Assembly (NCBI RefSeq): GCF_963082655.1
Contig: NC_081552.1
Location: 196,368,598 to 196,432,597 of the forward strand
From: Stomoxys calcitrans
Lineage: Eukaryota; Arthropoda; Insecta; Diptera; Muscidae
Reading direction: 5' to 3'
DNA length: 64,000 nucleotides
The notes beneath the pieces are model-generated. The model was not told the origin of the DNA. It saw only the letters and a program-made list of their open reading frames with translations, and searched no databases. Positions 42,640 to 53,157 of the stretch are shown one piece after another. The position numbers and the translations under genes are program-made. Each line of letters opens with the position of its first letter. Positions within the stretch are counted from its first letter, which is position 1.

Positions 42640-44340
42640 TATCAAGGCAACTCCTGCAAAGTCATTGAGCGGTATTCCCATGCTCCATGAGATCTATGCT
42701 ACAGTGGCCGGTTATGAATCCTGTAAAGCTACTCATCAAAGTTTTATCGAACGGCAGTAAATTCCTCGTCCTCCGCCAATCGATGACATGCTTGAGCGCC
42801 CCAGTTCGGCAATTATTCACCGAGTCCCATTTTGCCACCTACGCGGCTCTAGCCATCTCTTCTTCTGTGCTTAATAGTTCGACGAATGGCACGTAGGCAA
42901 GATCGGTGACTGGTTCGCGCGGCGCAGACGAACCCCCTACTGGTGCATTTGTCCGCCCCCTCATTTCCTGAAATTTGCTCATGTCCGGGAACCCATGCCA
43001 ACTTCACATCGTGGACACGGAGCCTATCCAGGGACTCCAAACAATCTGCCACATACCTCGACCTTACCATCATTGAACCCAAGGTCTTAAGGTCGCCATA
43101 CTGTCCACATTAATCCTGAGTTTTGAGGGGCATATTCATCGATTTCTTGTCGAACGCCAATAACTACCTCCTTTGGTCGATGGCAGGCCAGAGCGCCCTA
43201 GCAACCATCCGCCGAGTCCCATTTTGTCACCGATGTCGCTTTGGCCATTTCTTCTACTAAGTTTAGTAGTTAGACAAATTGCACGTAGGCAAGATCGGTG
43301 ACTGGTTCGCCCTGCGCAGCTAACCTTTCCTGGCGCATTCATCCGCCCCCTCATTTCCTGGAATCTCCTCATGTCCGGGAGCCCATGTCAACGTCACATC
43401 GTCGACTAGAAGCCTTTCCAGGGACTCCAATCAATTTGCCATACACCTCAACCTCGCAGCCCTCGAACCCAAGGCCTTAAGCGCTGACATACTGTCCGCA
43501 TTAATCCTGAGTTTTGAGTGCGTTAAATCTCTTACCAGAATTTCTCTTGCGGCTACTGTAATGGCAAAGACTTCTGCCTGAAAGACCGTACACTCGTCCG
43601 GCAGTCTCAGAGACATACCGATATTGAGTGTGGCGGAGTGGACCCTCAATCCAATCCCTGACTTCATCTTGGAACCATCATTGAAGATCGAGGTCTCATA
43701 TTCCTCAAACACAGCATTCGCCGTGCGTTCATCCCTCCCAGGAAGACGAATCCTGAATGGCACCGGTGCCAGGCAGTCGGAGATCCTTCTCGTTCTTCCC
43801 TCCGCATCCAGAATGCAACTGTGGCCGTAACTGTCCTCCTGCAGCATATCGAGCTCCGTAAGCCTAAGGCCCCATTGGGGCCTATATTCCACACTGCGAA
43901 TATAGACCCCATTCGTCGGCAGGCCATTCACTGGACCTTTTCAATTTCTCTCATATAAGCCCTCTTTTCCACAGCCTTCCACCGTAGGTCAGTACTGGTC
44001 TCGCAATGGCCTTATGTATTCAGTAAATTATCTTGGTGATTAATCCCCATTTCCTACCGAACATCCTACTGCAGGAGTAAAAAGCACACAATCCCTTGCG
44101 GCATCTTGCCTTGTTATTCCTTACGCCAAGGTATTTCGCCTGCTTCGACAGCTGCAGGGTGAGATTCCGTTCAAGTACGGGAGTCTGAAATCCAGTATCT
44201 TGTATATGCATGTGAAGAGCACCAGCTTGGTCTTCCTTAGGTTTGTCCAATCTTCTAAGTCAACCTTCCATGATCTCGCTGATGGTCGACAGAAACCTGC
44301 CTCGGACCAGCAACACGATGTCGGATAGCGTTGCTGATCC
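42640..44340 (-). pseudogene. Non-LTR family Y relic: RT end and RNase H, with 392-bp duplication
   Basis: On the minus strand, RT C-terminal residues 'LSKQAKYLGV' and 'KGLCAFYSCSRMFGRKWGL' (44150-44050) come first. Then 'VYIRSVEYRPQWGLRLTELD' and an RNase H start with 'NDGSKMKSGIGLRVHSATLN' and 'LPDECTVFQAEVFAITVAAR' (43931-43431) follow. The RNase H tail ('VPGHEQISGNEGADKCTSR') occurs twice because of a tandem duplication. Stops interrupt the frame. Confidence 0.75.
42760..43545 (-). repeat. 392-bp tandem duplication within family Y
   Basis: The word 'gcacgtaggcaagatcggtg' lies at 42889 and 43281, and 'cgccgagtcccattttg'-like, 'atgtccggga(a/g)cccatg' and 'ttaatcctgagttttgag' are paired at the same spacing. 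Confidence 0.8.
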
Positions 44341-44344
44341 GACC

Positions 44345-44450
44345 CTAAGACATTTTAGGGTCGGAAATCGATATTTCCATGTGTTGCAAACAGAATGACA
44401 AAACGAATACACCCCCGACCTTCGGTGGGGGTGCCTAAAAAGTCACCCAT
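44345..44450 (-). repeat. INE-1/DINE-like end fragment, subtype A
   Basis: 'tagggtcggaaatcgatatt', 'gttgcaaacagaatgacaaa' and 'cccccgaccttcggtggggg' match the terminal 100 bp of the + copies in reverse complement. Confidence 0.7.
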
Positions 44451-44507
44451 TTTATATCGAATTCCTAGTGCCTTCTGCAATACTTCCTTAGACCAACCTG
44501 TTCAGTT

Positions 44508-44925
44508 GTTGTTGTTATCGCCGTAACCACATTTTCATGTGGAGGTGGCGATCCTCGTCAAGCTCCTGTAAGTGAACAAGCTCGTTCCAGTCCAAAGGAC
44601 CGATTGCCACGGTAACAGGGTGGCCATTGTTTATTTAAAGGCGATAATAGCTCGCCTTGTCATATCGAGCATCGTAAGCACTCAGTATTTTTGCAAGAGC
44701 CGGTGCCACCCGATCTCACATTGAGACTCTCCGCATGATACCGCTGATTTTCCGCGACTGCAGTTACGGCTACTCCGGATGGAGCATTCCACTATCTGCA
44801 ACCTGTGGACGCGCCCGCTAGCTCGCAGCTAAGCTGCTCGTGACAGCAATGAACACCACACAGATCGGATCTCAATGTTCTAGCTTGTGCGGTGCTCACA
44901 GCTATCCAGTGCCGGGAACCTGTTC
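44508..44925 (-). repeat. Interspersed repeat R4
   Basis: The (GTT)n-start 'gttgttgttatcgccgtaac' and 'gttccagtccaaaggaccga' through 'ggacgcgcccgctagctcgc' and 'caccacacagatcgg' match the other R4 copies in reverse orientation. Confidence 0.6.
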
Positions 44926-44939
44926 TTTTCTATTTCTGT

Positions 44940-45008
44940 CTGCAAATGTGAATTCGCCCATGAACATTCCACTAAGGAACAGGGACAAACATCTCACATA
45001 TCAATGAG
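44940..45008 (-). mobile_element. SINE 3' end fragment
   Basis: 'gcccatgaacattccactaa' and 'acatctcacatatcaatgag' are the last 65 bp of the tRNA-SINE family. Confidence 0.7.
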
Positions 45009-45009
45009 G

Positions 45010-45330
45010 CGGTTCAATGATGGCGGTCCCGTGTTTGCTCTTGGATTAAGTCCTAAGATTTGCAGGCGTAAACAACGAGTCTTTCAGGGCCTGCATGATC
45101 CTTTTGACCATCATATTAATGTGCTTCACAGTTTCCACTTTCTTTACAGGCCTGCAAGGAATAGTGCTGTGTGCTGAAACTTATCCCAGTCCGTTTTCCT
45201 TTTGGCTTTAGCCAGGTGATAACGTCTGCAATATCTTCATCAAGCCTGAAAGCTAATGTGCACCTCTATAGGCAAGCAAATTTTAAGTCCTATTCTACAG
45301 TGACGATTTTGGAAGACCTCCTCCAAGTGT
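45010..45330 (-). pseudogene. Possible non-LTR endonuclease-RT linker fragment
   Basis: Minus-strand translation gives 'AKAKRKTDWDKFQHTA' and, after a stop, residues like 'VKHINMMVKRIMQALKDS'. These resemble the region between the endonuclease and RT domains of Jockey-like ORF2 proteins. The match is weak and comes from general pattern only. Confidence 0.4.
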
Positions 45331-46023
45331 TTGTTGTTGTTATAAATACAATGGTGTCCAAAACTGCATTTGTTATTCAATCCACTTGCAATGCCAACAA
45401 ACCATTGAAGAATAATTATTTAACAAAATATCTCTTCCGTACAACAATGTGACATCTATTGTATTTAGATTGTGGCTATTAATTACGAAATTAACACCCA
45501 ATGTTTGGGGAGAAAATCAGCGCCATAATGGGCCAAAACTCAATTATAATAATTTAATTACAATGAATTTATTCGATTGCTGGCTACATTTCAATTTCAA
45601 GATGACTAAAGCTTACATGGCCCACACAAACTGTTCGAACACGTCTAAATACTCTGGCATGATTTAAATGATAATAAATGGTGTATTTTACTATAAAACT
45701 ATGCAGTGGCAGCAGCAGCATCACCAGGTCAAATTACAGATGAGTGTGGGCCTAACTGACAGGGGGCGTTATATTATTTTTGGTAAAAGTTGTAATATAA
45801 CTGCATAGCAATTACTGTTTGGCGATTTTAAATCAACAATTTCCATGATGTGATATTTCCTTTGGAGACTAACCGAGACAAGTGCTACAAGGGACGTAGT
45901 GTAACTGCAATTACCTTAGTTGGTGAACCTTAGTGTGGGCCCGAGTTCAGAAGCCAGATATTAGATGCTTAAAGCTAACAATTTTGGGCCTACCAATGCG
46001 CATGATGTAGCAGAAACTTAAAT
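45331..46023. other. Unassigned non-coding sequence
   Basis: No transposon core or coding motif is recognised. The ORFs at 45171-45667 are short and lack domain features. Confidence 0.4.
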
Positions 46024-46079
46024 GAAGAGAAGTTTACTATGGCTAAAGACCACACAAATGTCACCACCATTGGAGAGGG

Positions 46080-47227
46080 AACAAGTGAGAGCGTGCTCAG
46101 TTCGGCCGGGCCGAATCTTATATACCCTCCACCATGGCTCGCATTTGTCGAGTTCTATGAGCGGTATCTCTTTTTAGGCAAACATAGAATATTGAATAAG
46201 AACTGTTATGCTATATCAAGTTATAGTCCGATTCAGACCATATATGAATGCTGAACATTTTAGAAGTCATTGTGAAATATTTCAGTTCATTCGGATAAGA
46301 ATTGCGCCTCGTAGGTGCTCAAGCAGCAAACTCGGGAGATAGGATTATATGGGAGCAGTATCAAGCTATTGATCGATTCAGACCATATTAGACACGTATG
46401 TTGAAGGTCATGAGAAAAGCCGTTGTACAAAATTTCTGCCAAATCGGATGAGAATTGCGCCCTCTAGAGGCTCAAGAAGTCAAGATCCCAGATCGGTTTA
46501 TATGACAGCTATATCAGTTTATGTACCGATTTGCGCCATACTCGGCACAGTTATAGAAAGTCATAACAGAACACCTCATCCAAATTTTTAGCCAAATCGG
46601 ATGAGAATTGCGCGCTCTAAAGGCTCAAGAAGTCAAGACCCAAGATTGGTTTATATGACAGCAATACCAGATTATAAACCGAATTAAATAATACTTAACG
46701 CAGTTGTTGGAAGTGATACCAAAACACTACGAGCAAAATTTCAGTCAAATTGGACGAGAATTGCGCCCTCTAGAGGTTCAAGAAGTCAAGACCCAAGATC
46801 GGTTTATATGGCAGATATACCAAAACATGGACCGATTTGAACCATACTTAGCGCAATTGTTGGAAGTGATACCAAAATACCGAGTCAAATCGGACGAGAA
46901 TTGCGCCCTCTAGAGGCTCGAGAATTGCGCCCTCCAGAGGTCCATGTTTTGGCAGCTATACCGATTTAGCCCATATACAATACCAACCGACCTATACAAA
47001 TGAAAAGTATTTGTGCAAAATTTCAATCGGCTAGCTTTACTTCTTCGAAAGTTAGCGTGCTTTCGACAGACAGACGGACGGATGGACGGACATGGCTATA
47101 TCGACTTAGAATGACACGACGATCAAGAATATGTATACTTTATTGGGTCTCAGATGCATATTTCGAGGTGTTACAAACAGAATGACGAAATTTGTATATC
47201 CCCATCCTATGGTGGAGGGTATAAAAA
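46080..47227 (-). mobile_element. INE-1/DINE-like element, subtype B, complete
   Basis: The 3' end is 'acaagtgagagcgtgctcag' plus 'ttcggccgggccgaa' and 'ataccctccaccatggctcg'. Five core units follow. The 5' end has 'gacggacatggctatatcga', 'gatcaagaatatgtatac' and 'cccatcctatggtggaggg' plus 'tataaaaa'. The two ends carry 'ataccctccaccat' and 'atggtggagggtat' as subterminal inverted repeats. Confidence 0.85.
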
Positions 47228-47236
47228 GAGTTGAGA

Positions 47237-48601
47237 TTTTTATACCCTTCACTGTAGGTTGGGGGTATATTCATTTTGTCATTCTGCTTGCAACACATCG
47301 AAATATCCATTTCCGACCCTATAATGTATATATATTCTTGATCAGCGTAAAAATCTAAGACGATCTAGCCATGTCCGTCCGTCTGTCTGTTGAAACCACG
47401 CTACAGTCTTTAAAAATAAAGATATTGAGCTGAAATTTTGCACAGATTCTTTTTTTGTCCATAAGCAGGTTAAGTTCGAAGATGGGCTATATCGAACTAT
47501 ATCTTGATATAGCCTCCAGATAGACCGATGCGCTGATTTAGGGTCTTAGGCCCATAAAAGCCACATTTATTATCCGTTGTCGCCGAAATTTGGCACAGTA
47601 AGTAAGTTAAACCCTTCAACATCTTTCTTCGATTTGGTTCAGATCGGTTCAGATTCGGATATAGCTGCCATATAGACCGATCTCTTGATTTAAGGTTTTG
47701 GGTCACTAAAGTGCGCATTTATTGACCGATGTCGCCAAAATTTGAGACAGTGAGTTGCGTTAGGCCCTTCGACATCCTTCTTCAATTTAGCCCAAATCAG
47801 TTCAGATTTGAATATAGCTGCCATATAGACCGATCTCTTGATTTAAGGTTTTGGGGCCATAAAAGGCGTCCGATTTCGCCGAAATTTGGCACAGTGAGTT
47901 AAATTAAACCCTTCGACATCCTTCTTCAATTTAGCCCAAATCAGTTTAGATTTGGATATAGCTGCCATATAGACCGATCTCTCTATTTAAGGTTTTGGGC
48001 CCCTAAAAGCCGCATTTATTATCCGATGTCGCCAAAATTTGAGACAGTGAGTTGCGTTAGGCCCTTCTACATCCTTCTTCAATTTAGCCCAAATCAGTTC
48101 AGATTTGAATATAGCTGCCATATAGACCGAAATCTCGATTTAAGATTTTGGACCCATAAAAGGCGCATTTATTGTCCGATTTCATCGAAATGTGGGACAG
48201 TGAGTTGTCTTAGGCTCTTCGACATTTTTCTGAAACTTGGCCCAAATCGGTCCAGATTTGGATATAACTCCCATATAGACCGATATCTCGATTTAAAGTC
48301 TTGGCCCCATAAAAGGCGCATTTATAATCCGATTTCACTGAAATTTGACACAGTGACTTATGTTAGTCTTTCCGACATCCGTGTCTTATATGGTTCAGAT
48401 CGGTTTATTTTTAGATATAGCTACTTTAAAGTTCAATATGTTGTTATACACAATTGTACAATGATTTGTACTTATTAGCATTTGGACCAAACCGGAACAT
48501 ATTTCGATATAGCTGCTATGGGGCATAAGGTATGCATTTTTATCCGAGTTGGTGGGTATCCAAAGTTCGGCCCGGCCGAACTTAACTCCTTTTTACTTGT
48601 T
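47237..48601 (+). mobile_element. INE-1/DINE-like element, subtype A, complete
   Basis: The 5' end 'tttttatacccttcactgta' is followed by 'tccgaccctataatgtatat', 'attcttgatcagcgtaaaaa' and 'gccatgtccgtccgtctgtc', which is very close to the Drosophila INE-1 block as I remember it. Six core units follow. The 3' end is 'ggtgggtatccaaagttcgg', the palindrome 'ttcggcccggccgaa' and 'ctttttacttgtt'. This is the best full-length reference copy in the window. Confidence 0.88.
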
Positions 48602-48648
48602 TTTTCAGATTTTGAATCCAAGTTTTCAGCATCTTAGGCTGACATAAA

Positions 48649-48973
48649 TGAGTTCGAATCCTGGCTGACGCTAAACGCCTGAGCTCGAATCCTGCCTGAC
48701 GCTGAACGCCTTAGTTCGAATCCTGGCGGGACTATGGAAAAACATTTTCAGCGGTGGTTTTCCCCTTTTAATGCTGGCAACATTTGTGAGGTACTATGCT
48801 ATGTAAAAACTTCTCTCTTAAGAGGTGTCTCACTGCGGCATGCCGTTCGGACTCGGCTATAAAAAAGAGGCCCCTTATCATTGAGCTTAAATTTGAATCG
48901 GACTGTACTCATTGATATGTGAGAAGTTTGCCCCTGTCACGTAGTGGAATATTCATGGGTAATATTTGCATTT
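48649..48973 (+). mobile_element. tRNA-derived SINE with triplicated B-box segment
   Basis: Three consecutive B-box-like words ('gagttcgaatcctggctgac', 'gagctcgaatcctgcctgac', 'tagttcgaatcctggcggga') precede a complete SINE body and the 3' end 'atattcatgggtaatatttg'. Confidence 0.82.
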
Positions 48974-49144
48974 ACAATCAACCTCATTGTGATTTCTTGG
49001 TGAAAATTAAACCGACGATCCCACACTGATAAGCAGAATAAGCTCGCAACAACTTCAGCAATTTCAATTTACACCGGTATTCACAAAAGTTAACGCAGCT
49101 TTAAAAAAAATTTATTTGACAGATTTTCTTTAAAGTACTACAAA

Positions 49145-49520
49145 TAAACCTACCGGTCGATACGGGATAACGATATGAGCACCACACAGGCTGGAACTTT
49201 GAGCTACGACTTGCGTGGTGTCCACTGTTATCACTGGAAGCTTAGCTGAAAATTACCGGGCGCGTACACAGGATGCGGATAGTGGAAAGCATCGTTTTTA
49301 TGGGGAGGAGCTGCAAATGCGGAAGCTGGCAGTGAGCGATTTTGGAGAGGAGAGTCTCAGTGATGTGTCAGGTGGCATTGACTCTTACTTAAATACTGAG
49401 TGCCAATGACAAGACAAGGCGAGTTATTGGCGCCTTCAAATAACCTATGGCCAACATCAGCGTCTGTTCCCAGATTGGGGGCGGCTGGAGGCGAGCGTCG
49501 GATCTTGGAGCGAGCGGCTC
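49145..49520 (+). repeat. Interspersed repeat R4, 3'-truncated
   Basis: It starts 'cggtcgatacgggataacga' and shares 'gagcaccacacaggctggaa', 'aaattaccgggcgcgtacac' and 'aatgacaagacaaggcgagt' with R4 at 42227. It diverges before the (CAA)n tail. Confidence 0.6.
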
Positions 49521-49544
49521 GCGACATCGAAAATATATGTGCGA

Positions 49545-50860
49545 TCCCACAAAACCCACGCGGGTATATTAGGGTATAGACCGATTTGGACGGTACTAGG
49601 CACAGTTGTTGAAAGGTATAACGGAACACTATGTGCAATATTTCAGCCAAATCCCCCAAAAATTGCGGCTTCCTGAGGCTCAAGAAGTCAAATCGGGAGA
49701 TTGGTTTATATGGGAGTTTTGGACCGTACTTGGCACAGTTGTTGGAAGTTGTAATAAAACATTTCAAGCCAAATTTCAGGCAAATCGAACAAAAATTGGG
49801 GCTTACAGGGGCTCAAGAAGTCAAATCGGGAAATCGGTTTATATGGGAGCTATATTAGGTTATAGATCGATTCGGACCGTACTTGTCACAGCTGTTGAAA
49901 GTCGTAGTGGAACACCGCATGCAAAATTTCAGCCAAATCAGACAAAAATTGCGGCTTGTAAGGGCTCAAGAAGTCAAATCGGGAGATCGGTTTATATGGG
50001 AGCTATATCAGGTTATAGACCGATTTGGACCTTACTAGGTACAGTTGTTGGAAGTCATAGCGGAACATTATGTGCAAGTTTTTAGCCAAATCGGACAAAA
50101 AATGCGGCTTCCTGAGGCTCAAGAAGTCAAATTGGGAAATCGGTTTATAAGAGAGCTATATCAGGTTATAGACGGATTTGAACCGTACTAAGCACAGTTG
50201 TTGGAAGTCATAGCAGAACACCATGTGCAAAATTTCAGCCAAATCGGATGAAAATTGAGGCTTCCAGGAGCTCAAGAAGTCAAATAATGAGATCGGTTTA
50301 TATGGGAGCTATATCAGGTTAAAGATGGATTTGGACGGTGCCAGACATACTTGTTGGAAGTCACAGCGGAAAAATATTTGCAAAATTTTATCCAAATCGA
50401 AAGAAAATTGCGGCTTTTAAGGGCTCAATAAGTCAAATCGGGAAACCGGTTTATATGGGAGCTATATCAGATTTTTGACCGATTTGAACTGTACTTGGCA
50501 CCGTTGTTGGAAGTCATAACAAAACACTATATGCATAGTTCTAGCCAAATCGGACAAAAATTGCGGCTTCCAGGGTCTCAAGAGCTTAAATCGGAAGATC
50601 GGTTTGTATGGGAGCTATATCCAAATCTGAACCGATAAGGCTCATTTGCAATTCCCAATGACCTTCATCAATAGTAAGAATCTATGAAAAATTTCAAGCG
50701 GCTAGCTCTACGCGTTCGACCGCTATCGTGATTTTGACAGATGGTCCGACGTACGGACATGGCTATATCGACTCAAAATGTCAAGACGATCAAAAATATA
50801 TATACGTTATGGGATCCTAGATCAATACTTCGTATACCCCCATCCATCGGTAGAAATAAA
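49545..50860 (-). mobile_element. INE-1/DINE-like element, subtype B
   Basis: Eight core units have 'ggtttatatgggagctatat' spaced about 151 bp apart (for example 49838 and 49989). The 5' INE-1-type end is present ('cggacatggctatatcgact', 'gatcaaaaatatatatacgt', 'tacccccatccatcggtag'). The palindrome end is missing. The open frame at 49606-50085 is repeat readthrough. Confidence 0.8.
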
Positions 50861-51354
50861 TGTGAGATTCTTAGGCCGCAAGACTATTACCATTCAATAT
50901 ATCCTTAAACTTTGCTTTGGTAAACTTTTTCTTTACCCACTCTATTGTGGTGTGGAATGTAACACAAAGACTCCCTTGCTCTGTGTAAGGTTATATCATC
51001 TTTGATAATCATAGAAGCATTTGGGTGACATTTTGATTATTGACTTGAGAGCACACATACAACAAGCTAAAGCTCGGATATTGAACAATAATTTACAATG
51101 ACAGTTTTCGATTCCATTGTTATTTAGTGACACAGAGTGTAGGCGTCACAGCGCTTGTGGTCCCATACGTCCATACACAAAACAAACTAATCCACACATT
51201 GTCGTATACATAAATACAGAGAGAGGAGAAGACTAAAAGTCATTCGGTGATATAGATGACGAGAGACAAGTTTTCACCAAGCCCAGTGGCACAGTGCATG
51301 CAAGTGTGCTATAAATGGAAGGTGGAATGTTTTAAAATTCAGCGAAATCGTTTG
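50861..51354. other. Unassigned non-coding sequence
   Basis: There is no recognisable element or gene. It has AT-rich unique-looking sequence with short GA and CA runs. Confidence 0.4.
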
Positions 51355-52010
51355 GTAAGTGAAACCATTTATAAGTGAAACATCGTAAATCGTTAGATTG
51401 GTGTATATGGCAGCTATATCCAATAATGGTCAGGTCTTACATAGCACTCAGCGACGAATTTCAGCGAAATCGGATAATAAATGAGGCTTCTATGGATCTT
51501 AAATCATACCTCAGGAGATCGGTTTATATGGGAGCTATATCAAGATATCATCCGATCTTAACCATAATCGGTCCGATCTTAACCATATTCGATGCGGATA
51601 CGGATCGAGGATTCTAAGACACTTCATTGTGCCAATTATCAGCGCCATTGGGACCTTAATTCGGGAAATCGGTATATATGGCAGCTATAAACAAATCTTG
51701 GCCGATCTGTATCAATGTTGAGGAACCTTATAAAACTCTCTACGCTGAATTTCGATAATATCGAGCATCGAATGCCCGATATATGACAGATATATCCAAA
51801 TATTGACCGTTCGACATGTTCTGCATGGACGACAAGAGGCCTAACACAGCTCTCTGCAGCGAATTTCAGCGAAATCAATATTGTCCGATTTTGCGTTTTA
51901 TATTTTAGGATTGGGATTTTAGGATTAGGATAAAGCTCGCATATAAACCGATCTCCCGATTATACTTCTTGAGCCTCTAGAGGGCGCAATTCTTATCCGA
52001 TTTGGTTAGC
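51355..52010. repeat. INE-1/DINE-like core fragments in mixed orientation
   Basis: Units at 51390-51830 read 'ggtgtatatggcagctatat' (minus type). The unit at 51920-52010 reads 'ctcgcatataaaccgatctc' (plus type). At least two elements are juxtaposed without ends. Confidence 0.6.
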
Positions 52011-52428
52011 TTCTTGGGAAACTAGCAACGTGGGTATACCACTACCCAGCAAAAATTTTTTATTAAATTGGAACCACTAACAATTCTGTGAGCTCTACCA
52101 TGAAGCGCAAATATTTCTTGTGCTGAACTCAGCATTACTTTTCGTAATTATGTTAGGGAAGAGTGTAAAAATTCTAACGCGAAGGATTTTTCCGATGGAA
52201 AAAACTGAAGTGTTGAACCTAGCGCAATTTCGGTGCACTAGCGTATGCGGATGTTTCTTTATCTGCATATAGGCACTCCTTTATGGAAGCATTTGTTTTG
52301 TAATGACATTTGACATATGACAGACCTATATAACGATTTTAAATAGGAGATTACCTATTCTCCATTGCTTGTAAATGCTTGTAAATGCGCTGACTGCATA
52401 CATAGTGAAAGCGCATTCAAGTTGGACA
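52011..52428. other. Unassigned non-coding sequence
   Basis: No recognised feature is present. Confidence 0.4.
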
Positions 52429-52985
52429 TCTATATATACAAAAGAGTTGCGTGACTGACTGACTAACTGACCTACTGATCATCACCAAGTCCAAACGGCT
52501 AAAGCTAGAACCATGAAATCTTGCACGAATGTTGGTCTTGGGTCATAGGCTCGGGGTAAGGCCAGATTTGGTGATATTCGTACGTTTATGTACTAAAAAG
52601 TACCAAAGAGTACGAAATGGTACATATTTGCCCAGAGCGAACAGAGAGCGCTAGAATTATTTTCTTGGGCTTTAAAGGGCGTCTCGAAAAAATAAGGCTT
52701 GGTCAAAAAAAAATTCTGGAAAATCGTACCGTAGGTGAAAGAGATAATACATTTAGTACCGCAATTGGTACTACTTGGTACTTTCTTTGTAAACTGAAAT
52801 AGAGCTTTGCATTTTTGGAACTTAGGTACACTACGACAACCTTAATCGGGTGACTATAAGAGTTTTTGGAAATTTGTACATATAGGTACTAAAATAAGTA
52901 CCAAAAAAAGTACGAAATGGGTGAACTTTGTACAGGGCGTATGGATAGAGGCAGAATTTTAAAGCTTGACTTAAAACACATCTGG
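52429..52985 (+). mobile_element. Helitron-like 5' end fragment
   Basis: It begins 'tctatatatacaaaagagtt' followed by (GACT)n and 'ggctaaagctagaaccatga', a start typical of fly non-autonomous Helitrons (TC 5' end). Two paragraphs of 'gtac..aaa.agtacc' words (52587-52622 and 52877-52920) suggest internal repeats. No CTRR end is seen before an INE-like element begins at 53010. Confidence 0.55.
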
Positions 52986-53157
52986 TGCAAAAGGATGAGG
53001 TTGAAAAGAAACAAGTAAAAGTGTGCTAAGTTCGGACGGGCCGAATCGTGGGAACCCACCACCATGCATTCTGCTAAAATATGGGAGCCATATCTGGTTA
53101 TAGACCGATTTGCACCGCACTTGGTACAATTGTTGAAAGTCATATTGAAACAATATA

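Larger units (their letters stand above)
46024..48648 (-). mobile_element. SINE split by an inverted pair of INE-like elements
   Basis: The left piece 46024-46079 ('agaagtttactatggctaaa', 'ccaccattggagaggga') is SINE body. The right piece 48602-48648 ('ttttcagattttgaatccaa', 'gttttcagcatcttaggctg') is the tRNA-head side in the same orientation. Between them lie the elements at 46080-47227 and 47237-48601. Confidence 0.6.

Noticed and set aside
49606..50085. 159-codon ORF
   Set aside because: This is readthrough of subtype B core units, as shown by the recurring 'RSQIGRSVYMGAISGYRPIW' peptide also seen at 22252-22545 and 39742-40137.
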